From Luidia sarsii (lineage: Eukaryota > Echinodermata > Asteroidea > Paxillosida > Luidiidae): a stretch of 64,000 nucleotides of DNA. Under the pieces are notes generated by a model that worked only from the letters and a program-made list of their open reading frames with translations, was not told where the DNA came from and made no database searches. A program made the position numbers and the translations under genes. Below are positions 39,961 through 51,510 of the stretch, one piece after another. The stretch is from assembly GCA_949987565.1 (NCBI GenBank), contig OX465114.1, positions 7,222,933 to 7,286,932 on the forward strand, written 5' to 3'. Positions within the stretch are counted from its first letter, which is position 1; each line of letters begins with the position of its first letter.

Positions 39961-40884
39961 CTGCACACACAAGCTGCCTAAGTGACTGAGATTGGTTCTT
40001 TTTGCTTGATCATAAAATCATCATAGTATGTTCGATTTCAGATTTTTCACTGCTGATGGATAGATCTTTCCAAGGCCTGTTAGCAGGCCAAGTTTTAGCT
40101 TCGTCAATATAATAATGAAGGAAATATTAACGTGCAAAGTTTATTTTTCTTTCCAGCTGCTGTCCTCCGACTGACTGTTGTGTACTGCTGTCTGCACACA
40201 CAAGCTGCCTGAGTGACTGAGGTTGGTTCTTTTTGCTTGATCATAAAATCATCATACTGTGTTCGATTTCAGATTTATCACTGCTGATGGATAGATCTTT
40301 CCAAGGCCTGTTAGCAGGTCAAGTTTTAGCTTCGTCAATATAAAAATGAAGGAGATATTAACGTGCAAAGTGTATTTTTCTTTCCAGCTGCTGTCCGCCG
40401 ACTGACTGTTGTGTACTGCTGTCTGCACACACAAGCTGCCTAAGTGACTGAGATTGGTTCTTTTTGCTTGATCATAAAATCATCATAGTATGTTCGATTT
40501 CAGATTTTTCACTGCTGATGGATAGATCTTTCCAAGGCCTGTTAGCAGGCCAAGTTTTAGCTTCGTCAATATAATAATGAAGGAAATATTAACGTGCAAA
40601 GTTTATTTTTCTTTCCAGCTGCTGTCCTCCGACTGACTGTTGTGTACTGCTGTCTGCACACACAAGCTGCCTGAGTGACTGAGGTTGGTTCTTTTTGCTT
40701 GATCATAAAATCATCATACTGTGTTCGATTTCAGATTTATCACTGCTGATGGATAGATCTTTCCAAGGCCTGTTAGCAGGTCAAGTTTTAGCTTCGTCAA
40801 TATAAAAATGAAGGAGATATTAACGTGCAAAGTGTATTTTTCTTTCCAGCTGCTGTCCGCCGACTGACTGTTGTGTACTGCTGT
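39961..40884 (+). repeat. Tandem dimer duplication (2 x 462 bp)
   Basis: A type 2 monomer with a private A at m31 (CTGAGATTGG) plus a TTTATCACTGCTG monomer occurs twice in a row: 39961-40422 and 40423-40884. I found no difference between the two dimers on reading. The A31 change appears nowhere else in the window. Confidence 0.9.
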
Positions 40885-41577
40885 CTGCACACACAAGCTG
40901 CCTGAGTGACTGAGGTTGGTTCTTTTTGCTTGATCATAAAATCATCATACTGTGTTCGATTTCAGATTTTTCACTGCTGATGGATAGATCTTTCCAAGGC
41001 CTGTTAGCAGGTCAAGTTTTAGCTTCGTCAATATAATAATGAAGGAGATATTAACGTGCAAAGTGTATTTTTCTTTCCAGCTGCTGTCCGCCGACTGACT
41101 GTTGTGTACTGCTGTCTGCACAAACAAGCTGCCTGAGTGACTGAGGTTGGTTCTTTTTGCTTGATCATAAAATCATCATACTGTGTTCGATTTCAGATTT
41201 TTCACTGCTGATGGATAGATCTTTCCAAGGCCTGTTAGCAGGCCAAGTTTTAGCTTCGTCAATATAATAATGAAGGAGATATTAACGTGCAAAGTGTATT
41301 TTTCTTTCCAGCTGCTGTCCGCCGACTGACTGTTGTGTACTGCTGTCTGCACACACAAGCTGCCTGAGTGACTGAGGTTGGTTCTTTTTGCTTGATCATA
41401 AAATCATCATAGTATGTTCGATTTCAGATTTTTCACTGCTGATGGATAGATCTTTCCAAGGCCTGTTAGCAGGCCAAGTTTTAGCTTCGTCAATATAATA
41501 ATGAAGGAAATATTAACGTGCAAAGTGTATTTTTCTTTCCAGCTGCTGTCCGCCGACTGACTGTTGTGTACTGCTGT

Positions 41578-42039
41578 CTGCACACACAAGCTGCCTGAGT
41601 GACTGAGGTTGGTTCTTTTTGCTTGATCATAAAATCATCATACTGTGTTCGATTTCAGATTTTTCACTGCTGATGGATAGATCTTTCCAAGGCCTGTTAG
41701 CAGGTCAAGTTTTAGCTTCGTCAATATAAAAATGAAGGAGATATTAACGTGCAAAGTGTATTTTTCTTTCCAGCTGCTGTACGCCGACTGACTGTTGTGT
41801 ACTGCTGTCTGCACACACAAGCTGCCTAAGTGACTGAGGTTGGTTCTTTTTGCTTGATCATAAAATCATCATACTGTGTTCGATTTCAGATTTTTCACTG
41901 CTGATGGATAGATCTTTCCAAGGCCTGTTAGCAGGTCAAGTTTTAGCTTCGTCAATATAAAAATGAAGGAGATATTAACGTGCAAAGTGTATTTTTCTTT
42001 CCAGCTGCTGTACGCCGACTGACTGTTGTGTACTGCTGT
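41578..42039 (+). repeat. Tandem single-monomer duplication
   Basis: Two adjacent monomers share the private GCTGTACGCC (A204), near 41781 and 42012, and otherwise match except for G or A at m20. It is the clearest single-unit duplication in the window. Confidence 0.9.
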
Positions 42040-44118
42040 CTGCACACACAAGCTGCCTAAGTGACTGAGGTTGGTTCTTTTTGCTTGATCATAAAATCAT
42101 CATAGTATGTTCGATTTCAGATTTTTCACTGCTGATGGATAGATCTTTCCAAGGCCTGTTAGCAGGCCAAGTTTTAGCTTCGTCAATATAAAAATGAAGG
42201 AGATATTAACGTGCAAAGTGTATTTTTCTTTCCAGCTGCTGTCCGCCGACTGACTGTTGTGTACTGCTGTCTGCACACACAAGCTGCCTGAGTGACTGAG
42301 GTTGGTTCTTTTTGCTTGATCATAAAATCATCATACTGTGTTTGATTTCAGATTTTTCACTGCTGATGGATAGATCTTTCCAAGGCCTGTTAGCAGGTCA
42401 AGTTTTAGCTTCGTCAATATAAAAATGAAGGAGATATTAACGTGCAAAGTGTATTTTTCTTTCCAGCTGCTGTCCGCCGACTGACTGTTGTGTACTGCTG
42501 TCTGCACACACAAGCTGCCTAAGTGACTGAGGTTGGTTCTTTTTGCTTGATCATAAAATCATCATAGTATGTTCGATTTCAGATTTTTCACTGCTGATGG
42601 ATAGATCTTTCCAAGGCCTGTTAGCAGGCCAAATTTTAGCTTCGTCAATATAATAATGAAGGAGATATTAACGTGCAAAGTGTATTTTTCTTTCCAGCTG
42701 CTGTCCGCCGACTGACTGTTGTGTACTGCTGTCTGCACACACAAGCTGCCTGAGTGACTGAGGTTGGTTCTTTTTGCTTGATCATAAAATCATCATAGTA
42801 TGTTCGATTTCAGATTTTTCACTGCTGATGGATAGATCTTTCCAAGGCCTGTTAGCAGGTCAAGTTTTAGCTTCGTCAATATAATAATGAAGGAGATATT
42901 AACGTGCAAAGTTTATTTTTCTTTCCAGCTGCTGTCCTCCGACTGACTGTTGTGTACTGCTGTCTGCACATACAAGCTGCCTGAGTGACTGAGGTTGGTT
43001 CTTTTTGCTTGATCATAAAATCATCATACTGTGTTCGATTTCAGATTTTTCACTGCTGATGGATAGATCTTTCCAAGGCCTGTTAGCAGGTCAAGTTTTA
43101 GCTTCGTCAATATAAAAATGAAGGAGATATTAACGTGCAAAGTGTATTTTTCTTTCCAGCTGCTGTCCGCCGACTGACTGTTGTGTACTGCTGTCTGCAC
43201 ACACAAGCTGCCTAAGTGACTGAGGTTGGTTCTTTTTGCTTGATCATAAAATCATCATAGTATGTTCGATTTCAGATTTTTCACTGCTGATGGATAGATC
43301 TTTCCAAGGCCTGTTAGCAGGCCAAGTTTTAGCTTCGTCAATATAATAATGAAGGAAATATTAACGTGCAAAGTTTATTTTTCTTTCCAGCTGCTGTCCT
43401 CCGACTGACTGTTGTGTACTGCTGTCTGCACACACAAGCTGCCTGAGTGACTGAGGTTGGTTCTTTTTGCTTGATCATAAAATCATCATACTGTGTTCGA
43501 TTTCAGATTTATCACTGCTGATGGATAGATCTTTCCAAGGCCTGTTAGCAGGTCAAGTTTTAGCTTCGTCAATATAAAAATGAAGGAGATATTAACGTGC
43601 AAAGTGTATTTTTATTTCCAGCTGCTGTCCGCCGACTGACTGTTGTGTACTGCTGTCTGCACACACAAGCTGCCTAAGTGACTGAGGTTGGTTCTTTTTG
43701 CTTGATCATAAAATCATCATAGTATGTTCGATTTCAGATTTTTCACTGCTGATGGATAGATCTTTCCAAGGCCTGTTAGCAGGCCAAATTTTAGCTTCGT
43801 CAATATAATAATGAAGGAGATATTAACGAGCAAAGTGTATTTTTCTTTCCAGCTGCTGTCCGCCGACTGACTGTTGTGTACTGCTGTCTGCACACACAAG
43901 CTGCCTGAGTGACTGAGGTTGGTTCTTTTTGCTTGATCATAAAATCATCATAGTATGTTCGATTTCAGATTTTTCACTGCTGATGGATAGATCTTTCCAA
44001 GGCCTGTTAGCAGGCCAAGTTTTAGCTTCGTCAATATAAAAATGAAGGAGATATTAACGTGCAAAGTGTATTTTTCTTTCCAGCTGCTGTCCGCCGACTG
44101 ACTGTTGTGTACTGCTGT

Positions 44119-44349
44119 CTGCACACACAAGCTGCCTGAGTGACTGAGGTTGGTTCTTTTTGCTTGATCATAAAATCATCATACTGTGTTTGATTTCAGA
44201 TTTTTCACTGCTGATGGATAGATCTTTCCAAGGCCTGTTAGCAGGCCAAATTTTAGCTTCGTCAATATAATAATGAAGGAGATATTAACGTGCAAAGTGT
44301 ATTTTTCTTTCCAGCTGCTGTCCGCCGACTGACTGTTGTGTACTGCTGT
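44119..44349 (+). repeat. Hybrid monomer in domain C
   Basis: The front is a C66/T73/G92 monomer and the back has C128, A132 and T153 of type 5. The switch lies between m73 and m128. It takes the place of two monomers in the local 6-mer. Confidence 0.7.
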
Positions 44350-45273
44350 CTGCACACACAAGCTGCCTGAGTGACTGAGGTTGGTTCTTTTTGCTTGATC
44401 ATAAAATCATCATAGTATGTTCGATTTCAGATTTTTCACTGCTGATGGATAGATCTTTCCAAGGCCTGTTAGCAGGCCAAGTTTTAGCTTCGTCAATATA
44501 ATAATGAAGGAAATATTAACGTGCAAAGTTTATTTTTCTTTCCAGCTGCTGTCCTCCGACTGACTGTTGTGTACTGCTGTCTGCACATACAAGCTGCCTG
44601 AGTGACTGAGGTTGGTTCTTTTTGCTTGATCATAAAATCATCATACTGTGTTTGATTTCAGATTTTTCACTGCTGATGGATAGATCTTTCCAAGGCCTGT
44701 TAGCAGGTCAAGTTTTAGCTTCGTCAATATAAAAATGAAGGAGATATTAACGTGCAAAGTGTATTTTTCTTTCCAGCTGCTGTCCGCCGACTGACTGTTG
44801 TGTACTGCTGTCTGCACACACAAGCTGCCTAAGTGACTGAGGTTGGTTCTTTTTGCTTGATCATAAAATCATCATAGTATGTTCGATTTCAGATTTTTCA
44901 CTGCTGATTGATAGATCTTTCCAAGGCCTGTTAGCAGGCCAAGTTTTAGCTTCGTCAATATAATAATGAAGGAAATATTAACGTGCAAAGTTTATTTTTC
45001 TTTCCAGCTGCTGTCCTCCGACTGACTGTTGTGTACTGCTGTCTGCACACACAAGCTGCCTGAGTGACTGAGGTTGGTTCTTTTTGCTTGATCATAAAAT
45101 CATCATACTGTGTTTGATTTCAGATTTTTCACTACTGATGGATAGATCTTTTCAAGGCCTGTTAGCAGGTCAAGTTTTAGCTTCGTCAATATAAAAATGA
45201 AGGAGATATTAACGTGCAAAGTGTATTTTTCTTTCCAGCTGCTGTCCGCCGACTGACTGTTGTGTACTGCTGT

Positions 45274-45735
45274 CTGCACACACAAGCTGCCTGACTGACT
45301 GAGGTTGGTTCTTTTTGCTTGATCATAAAATCATCATACTGTGTTCGATTTCAGATTTATCACTTCTGATGGATAGATCTTTTCAAGGCCTGTTAGCAGG
45401 TCAAGTTTTAGCTTCGTCAATATAAAAATGAAGGAAATATTAACGTGCAAAGTGTATTTTTCTTTTCAGCTGCTGTCCGCCGACTGACTGTTGTGTACTG
45501 CTGTCTGCACACACAAGCTGCCTGAGTGACTGAGGTTGGTTCTTTTTGCTTGATCATAAAATCATCATACTGTGTTCGATTTCAGATTTATCACTTCTGA
45601 TTGATAGATCTTTTCAAGGCCTGTTAGCAGGTCAAGTTTTAGCTTCGTCAATATAAAAATGAAGGAAATATTAACGTGCAAAGTGTATTTTTCTTTTCAG
45701 CTGCTGTCCGCCGACTGACTGTTGTGTACTGCTGT
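45274..45735 (+). repeat. Adjacent pair with T193
   Basis: Two neighbouring monomers share CACTTCTG, A163 and TTTTCAG and differ mainly by CTGACTGACTG at the start of the first (near 45293) and GATTGATAG in the second. They look like a local monomer duplication. Confidence 0.75.
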
Positions 45736-46659
45736 CTGCACACACAAGCTGCCTGAGTGACTGAGGTTGGTTCTTTTTGCTTGATCATAAAATCATCATA
45801 CTGTGTTTGATTTCAGATTTTTCACTACTGATGGATAGATCTTTTCAAGGCCTGTTAGCAGGTCAAGTTTTAGCTTCGTCAATATAAAAATGAAGGAAAT
45901 ATTAACGTGCAAAGTGTATTTTTCTTTCCAGCTGCTGTCCGCCGACTGACTGTTGTGTACTGCTATCTGCACACACAAGCTGCCTGAGTGACTGAGGTTG
46001 GTTCTTTTTGCTTGATCATAAAATCATCATAGTATGTTTGATTTCAGATTTTTCACTGCTGATGGATAGATCTTTCCAAGGCCTGTTAGCAGGTCAAGTT
46101 TTAGCTTCGTCAATATAATAATATAGGATATATTAACGTGCAAAGTTTATTTTTCTTTCCAGCTGCTGTCCTCCGACTGACTGTTGTGTTCTGCTGTCTG
46201 CACACACAAGCTGCCTAAGTGACTGAGGTTGGTTCTTTTTGCTTGATCATAAAATCATCATAGTATGTTTGATTTCAGATTTTTCACTACTGATGGATAG
46301 ATCTTTTCAAGGCCTGTTAGCAGGTCAAGTTTTAGCTTCGTCAATATAAAAATGAAGGAGATATTAACGTGCAAAGTGTATTTTTCATTCCAGCTGCTGT
46401 CCGCCGACTGACTGTTGTGTACTGCTGTCTGCACACACAAGCTGCCTGAGTGACTGAGGTTGGTTCTTTTTGCTTGATCATAAAATCATCATAGTGTGTT
46501 CGATTTCAGATTTATCACTACTGATGGATAGATCTTTCCAAGGCCTGTTAGCAGGTCAAGTTTTAGCTTCGTCAATATAAAAATGAAGGAGATATTAACG
46601 TGCAAAGTGTATTTTTCTTTCCAGCTGCTGTCCGCCGACTGACTGTTGTGTACTGCTGT
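45736..46659 (+). repeat. Four-monomer block, copy 1
   Basis: Starts with a monomer ending in GCTATCTGC, then one with AATATAGGATATATT and GTGTTCTGC, then a type 4 and a type 1-like unit. The same series is at 50587-51510, 21 monomers (4,851 bp) away. The two differ at a few bases (TTTTTCATTCC and TAGTGTG here). Confidence 0.85.
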
Positions 46660-48738
46660 CTGCACACACAAGCTGCCTGAGTGACTGAGGTTGGTTCTTT
46701 TTGCTTGATCATAAAATCATCATACTGTGTTCGATTTCAGATTTATCACTTCTGATGGATAGATCTTTCCAAGGCCTGTTAGCAGGTCAAGTTTTAGCTT
46801 CGTCAATATAAAAATGAAGGAGATATTAACGTGCAAAGTGTATTTTTCTTTCCAGCTGCTGTCCGCCGACTGACTGTTGTGTACTGCTGTCTGCACACAC
46901 AAGCTGCCTGAGTGACTGAGGTTGGTTCTTTTTGCTTGATCATAAAATCATCATACTGTGTTTGATTTCAGATTTTTCACTACTGATGGATAGATCTTTT
47001 CAAGGCCTGTTAGCAGGTCAAGTTTTAGCTTCGTCAATATAAAAATGAAGGAAATATTAACGTGCAAAGTGTATTTTTCTTTCCAGCTGCTGTCCGCTGA
47101 CTGACTGTTGTGTACTGCTGTCTGCACACACAAGCTGCCTAAGTGACTGAGGTTGGTTCTTTTTGCTTGATCATAAAATCATCATAGTATGTTCGATTTC
47201 AGATTTTTCACTGCTGATGGATAGATCTTTCCAAGGCCTGTTAGCAGGCCAAGTTTTAGCTTCGTCAATATAATAATGAAGGAAATATTAACGTGCAAAG
47301 TTTATTTTTCTTTCCAGCTGCTGTCCTCCGACTGACTGTTGTGTACTGCTGTCTGCACACACAAGCTGCCTGAGTGACTGAGGTTGGTTCTTTTTGCTTG
47401 ATCATAAAATCATCATACTGTGTTCGATTTCAGATTTATCACTGCTGATGGATAGATCTTTCCAAGGCCTGTTAGCAGGTCAAGTTTTAGCTTCGTCAAT
47501 ATAAAAATGAAGGAGATATTAACGTGCAAAGTGTATTTTTCTTTCCAGCTGCTGTCCGCCGACTGACTGTTGTGTACTGCTGTCTGCACACACAAGCTGC
47601 CTAAGTGACTGAGGTTGGTTCTTTTTGCTTGATCATAAAATCATCATAGTATGTTCGATTTCAGATTTTTCACTGCTGATGGATAGATCTTTCCAAGGCC
47701 TGTTAGCAGGCCAAATTTTAGCTTCGTCAATATAATAATGAAGGAGATATTAACGTGCAAAGTGTATTTTTCTTTCCAGCTGCTGTCCGCCGACTGACTG
47801 TTGTGTACTGCTGTCTGCACACACAAGCTGCCTGAGTGACTGAGGTTGGTTCTTTTTGCTTGATCGTAAAATCATCATACTGTGTTCGATTTCAGATTTT
47901 TCAACACTGATGGATAGATCTTTTCAAGGCCTGTTAGCAGGCCAAGTTTTAGCTTCGTCAATATAATAATGAAGGAAATATTAACGTGCAAAGTGTATTT
48001 TTCTTTTCAGCTGCTGTCCGCCGACTGACTGTTGTGTACTGCTGTCTGCACACACAAGCTGCCTGAGTGACTGAGGTTGGTTCTTTTTGCTTGATCATAA
48101 AATCATCATAGTATGTTCGATTTCAGATTTATCACTACTGATGGATAGATCTTTCCAAGGCCTGTTAGCAGGTCAAGTTTTAGCTTCGTCAATATAATAA
48201 TAAAGGAGATATTAACGTGCAAAGTGTATTTTTCTTTCCAGCTGCTGTCCGCCGACTGACTGTTGTGTACTGCTGTCTGCGCAAACAAGCTGCCTGAGTG
48301 ACTGAGGTTGGTTCTTTTTGCTTGATCATAAAATCATCATAATATGTTTGATTTCAGATTTTTCACTACTGATGGATAGATCTTTTCAAGGCCTGTTAGC
48401 AGGTCAAGTTTTAGCTTCGTCAATATAAAAATGAAGGAAATATTAACATGCAAAGTGTATTTTTCTTTCCAGCTGCTGTCCGCCGACTGACTGTTGTGTA
48501 CTGCTGTCTGCACACACAAGCTGCCTGAGTGACTGAGGTTGGTTCTTTTTGCTTGATCATAAAATCATCATAATATGTTTGATTTCAGATTTTTCACTAC
48601 TGATGGATAGATCTTTTCAAGGCCTGTTAGCAGGTCAAGTTTTAGCTTCGTCAATATAAAAATGAAGGAGATATTAACGTGCAAAGTGTATTTTTCTTTC
48701 CAGCTGCTGTCCGCCGACTGACTGTTGTGTACTGCTGT
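46660..48738 (+). repeat. Domain D 9-mer, full copy
   Basis: Order: T92 unit; T73 unit with T208 (CCGCTGAC); type 2 with A163; TTTATCACTGCTG unit; type 5; type 3 with TTTTCAG; unit with AATAATAAAGG and trailing GCGCAAACAAG; type 4 with ACATGC; type 4. It spans 2,079 bp and is the reference for the 9-mer. Confidence 0.88.
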
Positions 48739-50355
48739 CTGCACACACAAGCTGCCTGAGTGACTGAGGTTGGTTCTTTTTGCTTGATCATAAAATCATC
48801 ATACTGTGTTCGATTTCAGATTTATCACTTCTGATGGATAGATCTTTCCAAGGCCTGTTAGCAGGTCAAGTTTTAGCTTCGTCAATATAAAAATGAAGGA
48901 GATATTAACGTGCAAAGTGTATTTTTCTTTCCAGCTGCTGTCCGCCGACTGACTGTTGTGTACTGCTGTCTGCACACACAAGCTGCCTGAGTGACTGAGG
49001 TTGGTTCTTTTTGCTTGATCATAAAATCATCATACTGTGTTTGATTTCAGATTTTTCACTACTGATGGATAGATCTTTTCAAGGCCTGTTAGCAGGTCAA
49101 GTTTTAGCTTCGTCAATATAAAAATGAAGGAAATATTAACGTGCAAAGTGTATTTTTCTTTCCAGCTGCTGTCCGCTGACTGACTGTTGTGTACTGCTGT
49201 CTGCACACACAAGCTGCCTAAGTGACTGAGGTTGGTTCTTTTTGCTTGATCATAAAATCATCATAGTATGTTCGATTTCAGATTTTTCACTGCTGATGGA
49301 TAGATCTTTTTAAGGCCTGTTAGCAGGCCAAGTTTTAGCTTCGTCAATATAATAATGAAGGAAATATTAACGTGCAAAGTTTATTTTTCTTTCCAGCTGC
49401 TGTCCTCCGACTGACTGTTGTGTACTGCTGTCTGCACACACAAGCTGCCTGAGTGACTGAGGTTGGTTCTTTTTGCTTGATCATAAAATCATCATACTGT
49501 GTTCGATTTCAGATTTATCACTGCTGATGGATAGATCTTTCCAAGGCCTGTTAGCAGGTCAAGTTTTAGCTTCGTCAATATAAAAATGAAGGAGATATTA
49601 ACGTGCAAAGTGTATTTTTCTTTCCAGCTGCTGTCCGCCGACTGACTGTTGTGTACTGCTGTCTGCACACACAAGCTGCCTAAGTGACTGAGGTTGGTTC
49701 TTTTTGCTTGATCATAAAATCATCATAGTATGTTCGATTTCAGATTTTTCACTGCTGATGGATAGATCTTTCCAAGGCCTGTTAGCAGGCCAAATTTTAG
49801 CTTCGTCAATATAATAATGAAGGAGATATTAACGTGCAAAGTGTATTTTTCTTTCCAGCTGCTGTCCGCCGACTGACTGTTGTGTACTGCTGTCTGCACA
49901 CACAAGCTGCCTGAGTGACTGAGGTTGGTTCTTTTTGCTTGATCATAAAATCATCATAATATGTTTGATTTCAGATTTTTCACTACTGATGGATAGATCT
50001 TTTCAAGGCCTGTTAGCAGGTCAAGTTTTAGCTTCGTCAATATAAAAATGAAGGAAATATTAACATGCAAAGTGTATTTTTCTTTCCAGCTGCTGTCCGC
50101 CGACTGACTGTTGTGTACTGCTGTCTGCACACACAAGCTGCCTGAGTGACTGAGGTTGGTTCTTTTTGCTTGATCATAAAATCATCATAATATGTTTGAT
50201 TTCAGATTTTTCACTACTGATGGATAGATCTTTTCAAGGCCTGTTAGCAGGTCAAGTTTTAGCTTCGTCAATATAAAAATGAAGGAGATATTAACGTGCA
50301 AAGTGTATTTTTCTTTCCAGCTGCTGTCCGCCGACTGACTGTTGTGTACTGCTGT
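48739..50355 (+). repeat. Domain D 9-mer, shortened copy (7 monomers)
   Basis: Same order as 46660-48738, but the TTTTCAG and AATAATAAAGG units (positions 6 and 7) are missing. The third unit carries TTTTTAAGG (near 49308), shared with the right-hand copies at 60982 and 62137. Confidence 0.85.
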
Positions 50356-50586
50356 CTGCACACACAAGCTGCCTGAGTGACTGAGGTTGGTTCTTTTTGC
50401 TTGATCATAAAATCATCATACTGTGTTCGATTTCAGATTTATCACTTCTGATGGATAGATCTTTCCAAGGCCTGTTAGCAGGTCAAGTTTTAGCTTCGTC
50501 AATATAAAAATGAAGGAGATATTAACGTGCAAAGTGTATTTTTCTTTCCAGCTGCTGTCCGCCGACTGACTGTTGTGTACTGCTGT

Positions 50587-51510
50587 CTGCACACACAAGC
50601 TGCCTGAGTGACTGAGGTTGGTTCTTTTTGCTTGATCATAAAATCATCATACTGTGTTTGATTTCAGATTTTTCACTACTGATGGATAGATCTTTTCAAG
50701 GCCTGTTAGCAGGTCAAGTTTTAGCTTCGTCAATATAAAAATGAAGGAAATATTAACGTGCAAAGTGTATTTTTCTTTCCAGCTGCTGTCCGCCGACTGA
50801 CTGTTGTGTACTGCTATCTGCACACACAAGCTGCCTGAGTGACTGAGGTTGGTTCTTTTTGCTTGATCATAAAATCATCATAGTATGTTTGATTTCAGAT
50901 TTTTCACTGCTGATGGATAGATCTTTCCAAGGCCTGTTAGCAGGCCAAGTTTTAGCTTCGTCAATATAATAATATAGGATATATTAACGTGCAAAGTTTA
51001 TTTTTCTTTCCAGCTGCTGTCCTCCGACTGACTGTTGTGTTCTGCTGTCTGCACACACAAGCTGCCTAAGTGACTGAGGTTGGTTCTTTTTGCTTGATCA
51101 TAAAATCATCATAGTATGTTTGATTTCAGATTTTTCACTACTGATGGATAGATCTTTTCAAGGCCTGTTAGCAGGTCAAGTTTTAGCTTCGTCAATATAA
51201 AAATGAAGGAGATATTAACGTGCAAAGTGTATTTTTCTTTCCAGCTGCTGTCCGCCGACTGACTGTTGTGTACTGCTGTCTGCACACACAAGCTGCCTGA
51301 GTGACTGAGGTTGGTTCTTTTTGCTTGATCATAAAATCATCATACTGTGTTCGATTTCAGATTTATCACTACTGATGGATAGATCTTTCCAAGGCCTGTT
51401 AGCAGGTCAAGTTTTAGCTTCGTCAATATAAAAATGAAGGAGATATTAACGTGCAAAGTGTATTTTTCTTTCCAGCTGCTGTCCGCCGACTGACTGTTGT
51501 GTACTGCTGT
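50587..51510 (+). repeat. Four-monomer block, copy 2
   Basis: Second occurrence of the 45736-46659 series (GCTATCTGC, then AATATAGGATATATT with GTGTTCTGC). It joins the 9-mer on its left to the 6-mer on its right. Its last two monomers are also the first two of the first 6-mer. Confidence 0.85.
51280..51510 (+). repeat. Reference monomer (type 1)
   Basis: This monomer has the commonest state at nearly all sites and sets the m1-m231 numbering. Its diagnostic bases are G20, A52, C66/G68, C73, A86 (TTTATCACTACTG), C110, T128, G132, A153, G163, G181 and G206. Restriction palindromes give one cut per unit in most monomers: BclI TGATCA at m47, BglII AGATCT at m102, StuI AGGCCT at m113 and PvuII CAGCTG at m194. 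The other main types are type 2 (A20, G66/A68, G92, C128, T153, T181, T206), type 3 (usually G52, CAACACTG or CACCACTG near m88, T110), type 4 (A66 or G66, T73, T110, T128, A153) and type 5 (A20, G66/A68, G92, C128, A132, T153, G181). Confidence 0.95.

Larger units (their letters stand above)
35803..45042 (+). repeat. Domain C: degenerate 6-mers, 40 monomers
   Basis: A loose six-monomer order (G66/C128/A153; T73/T128; type 5 or similar; type 2; T128 type; type 2 with A163) is seen at 36265-37650, 38806-40191, 42040-43425 and, one monomer short, 43888-45042. Between these lie copied pieces of domain B and very recent local duplications. Confidence 0.8.

Noticed and set aside
48136..48200. AATAAA created by AATAATAAAGG in three monomers (near 48190, 59990 and 63213) as a polyadenylation signal.
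   Set aside because: It arises from one base change in one 9-mer unit, and there is no gene upstream to end.
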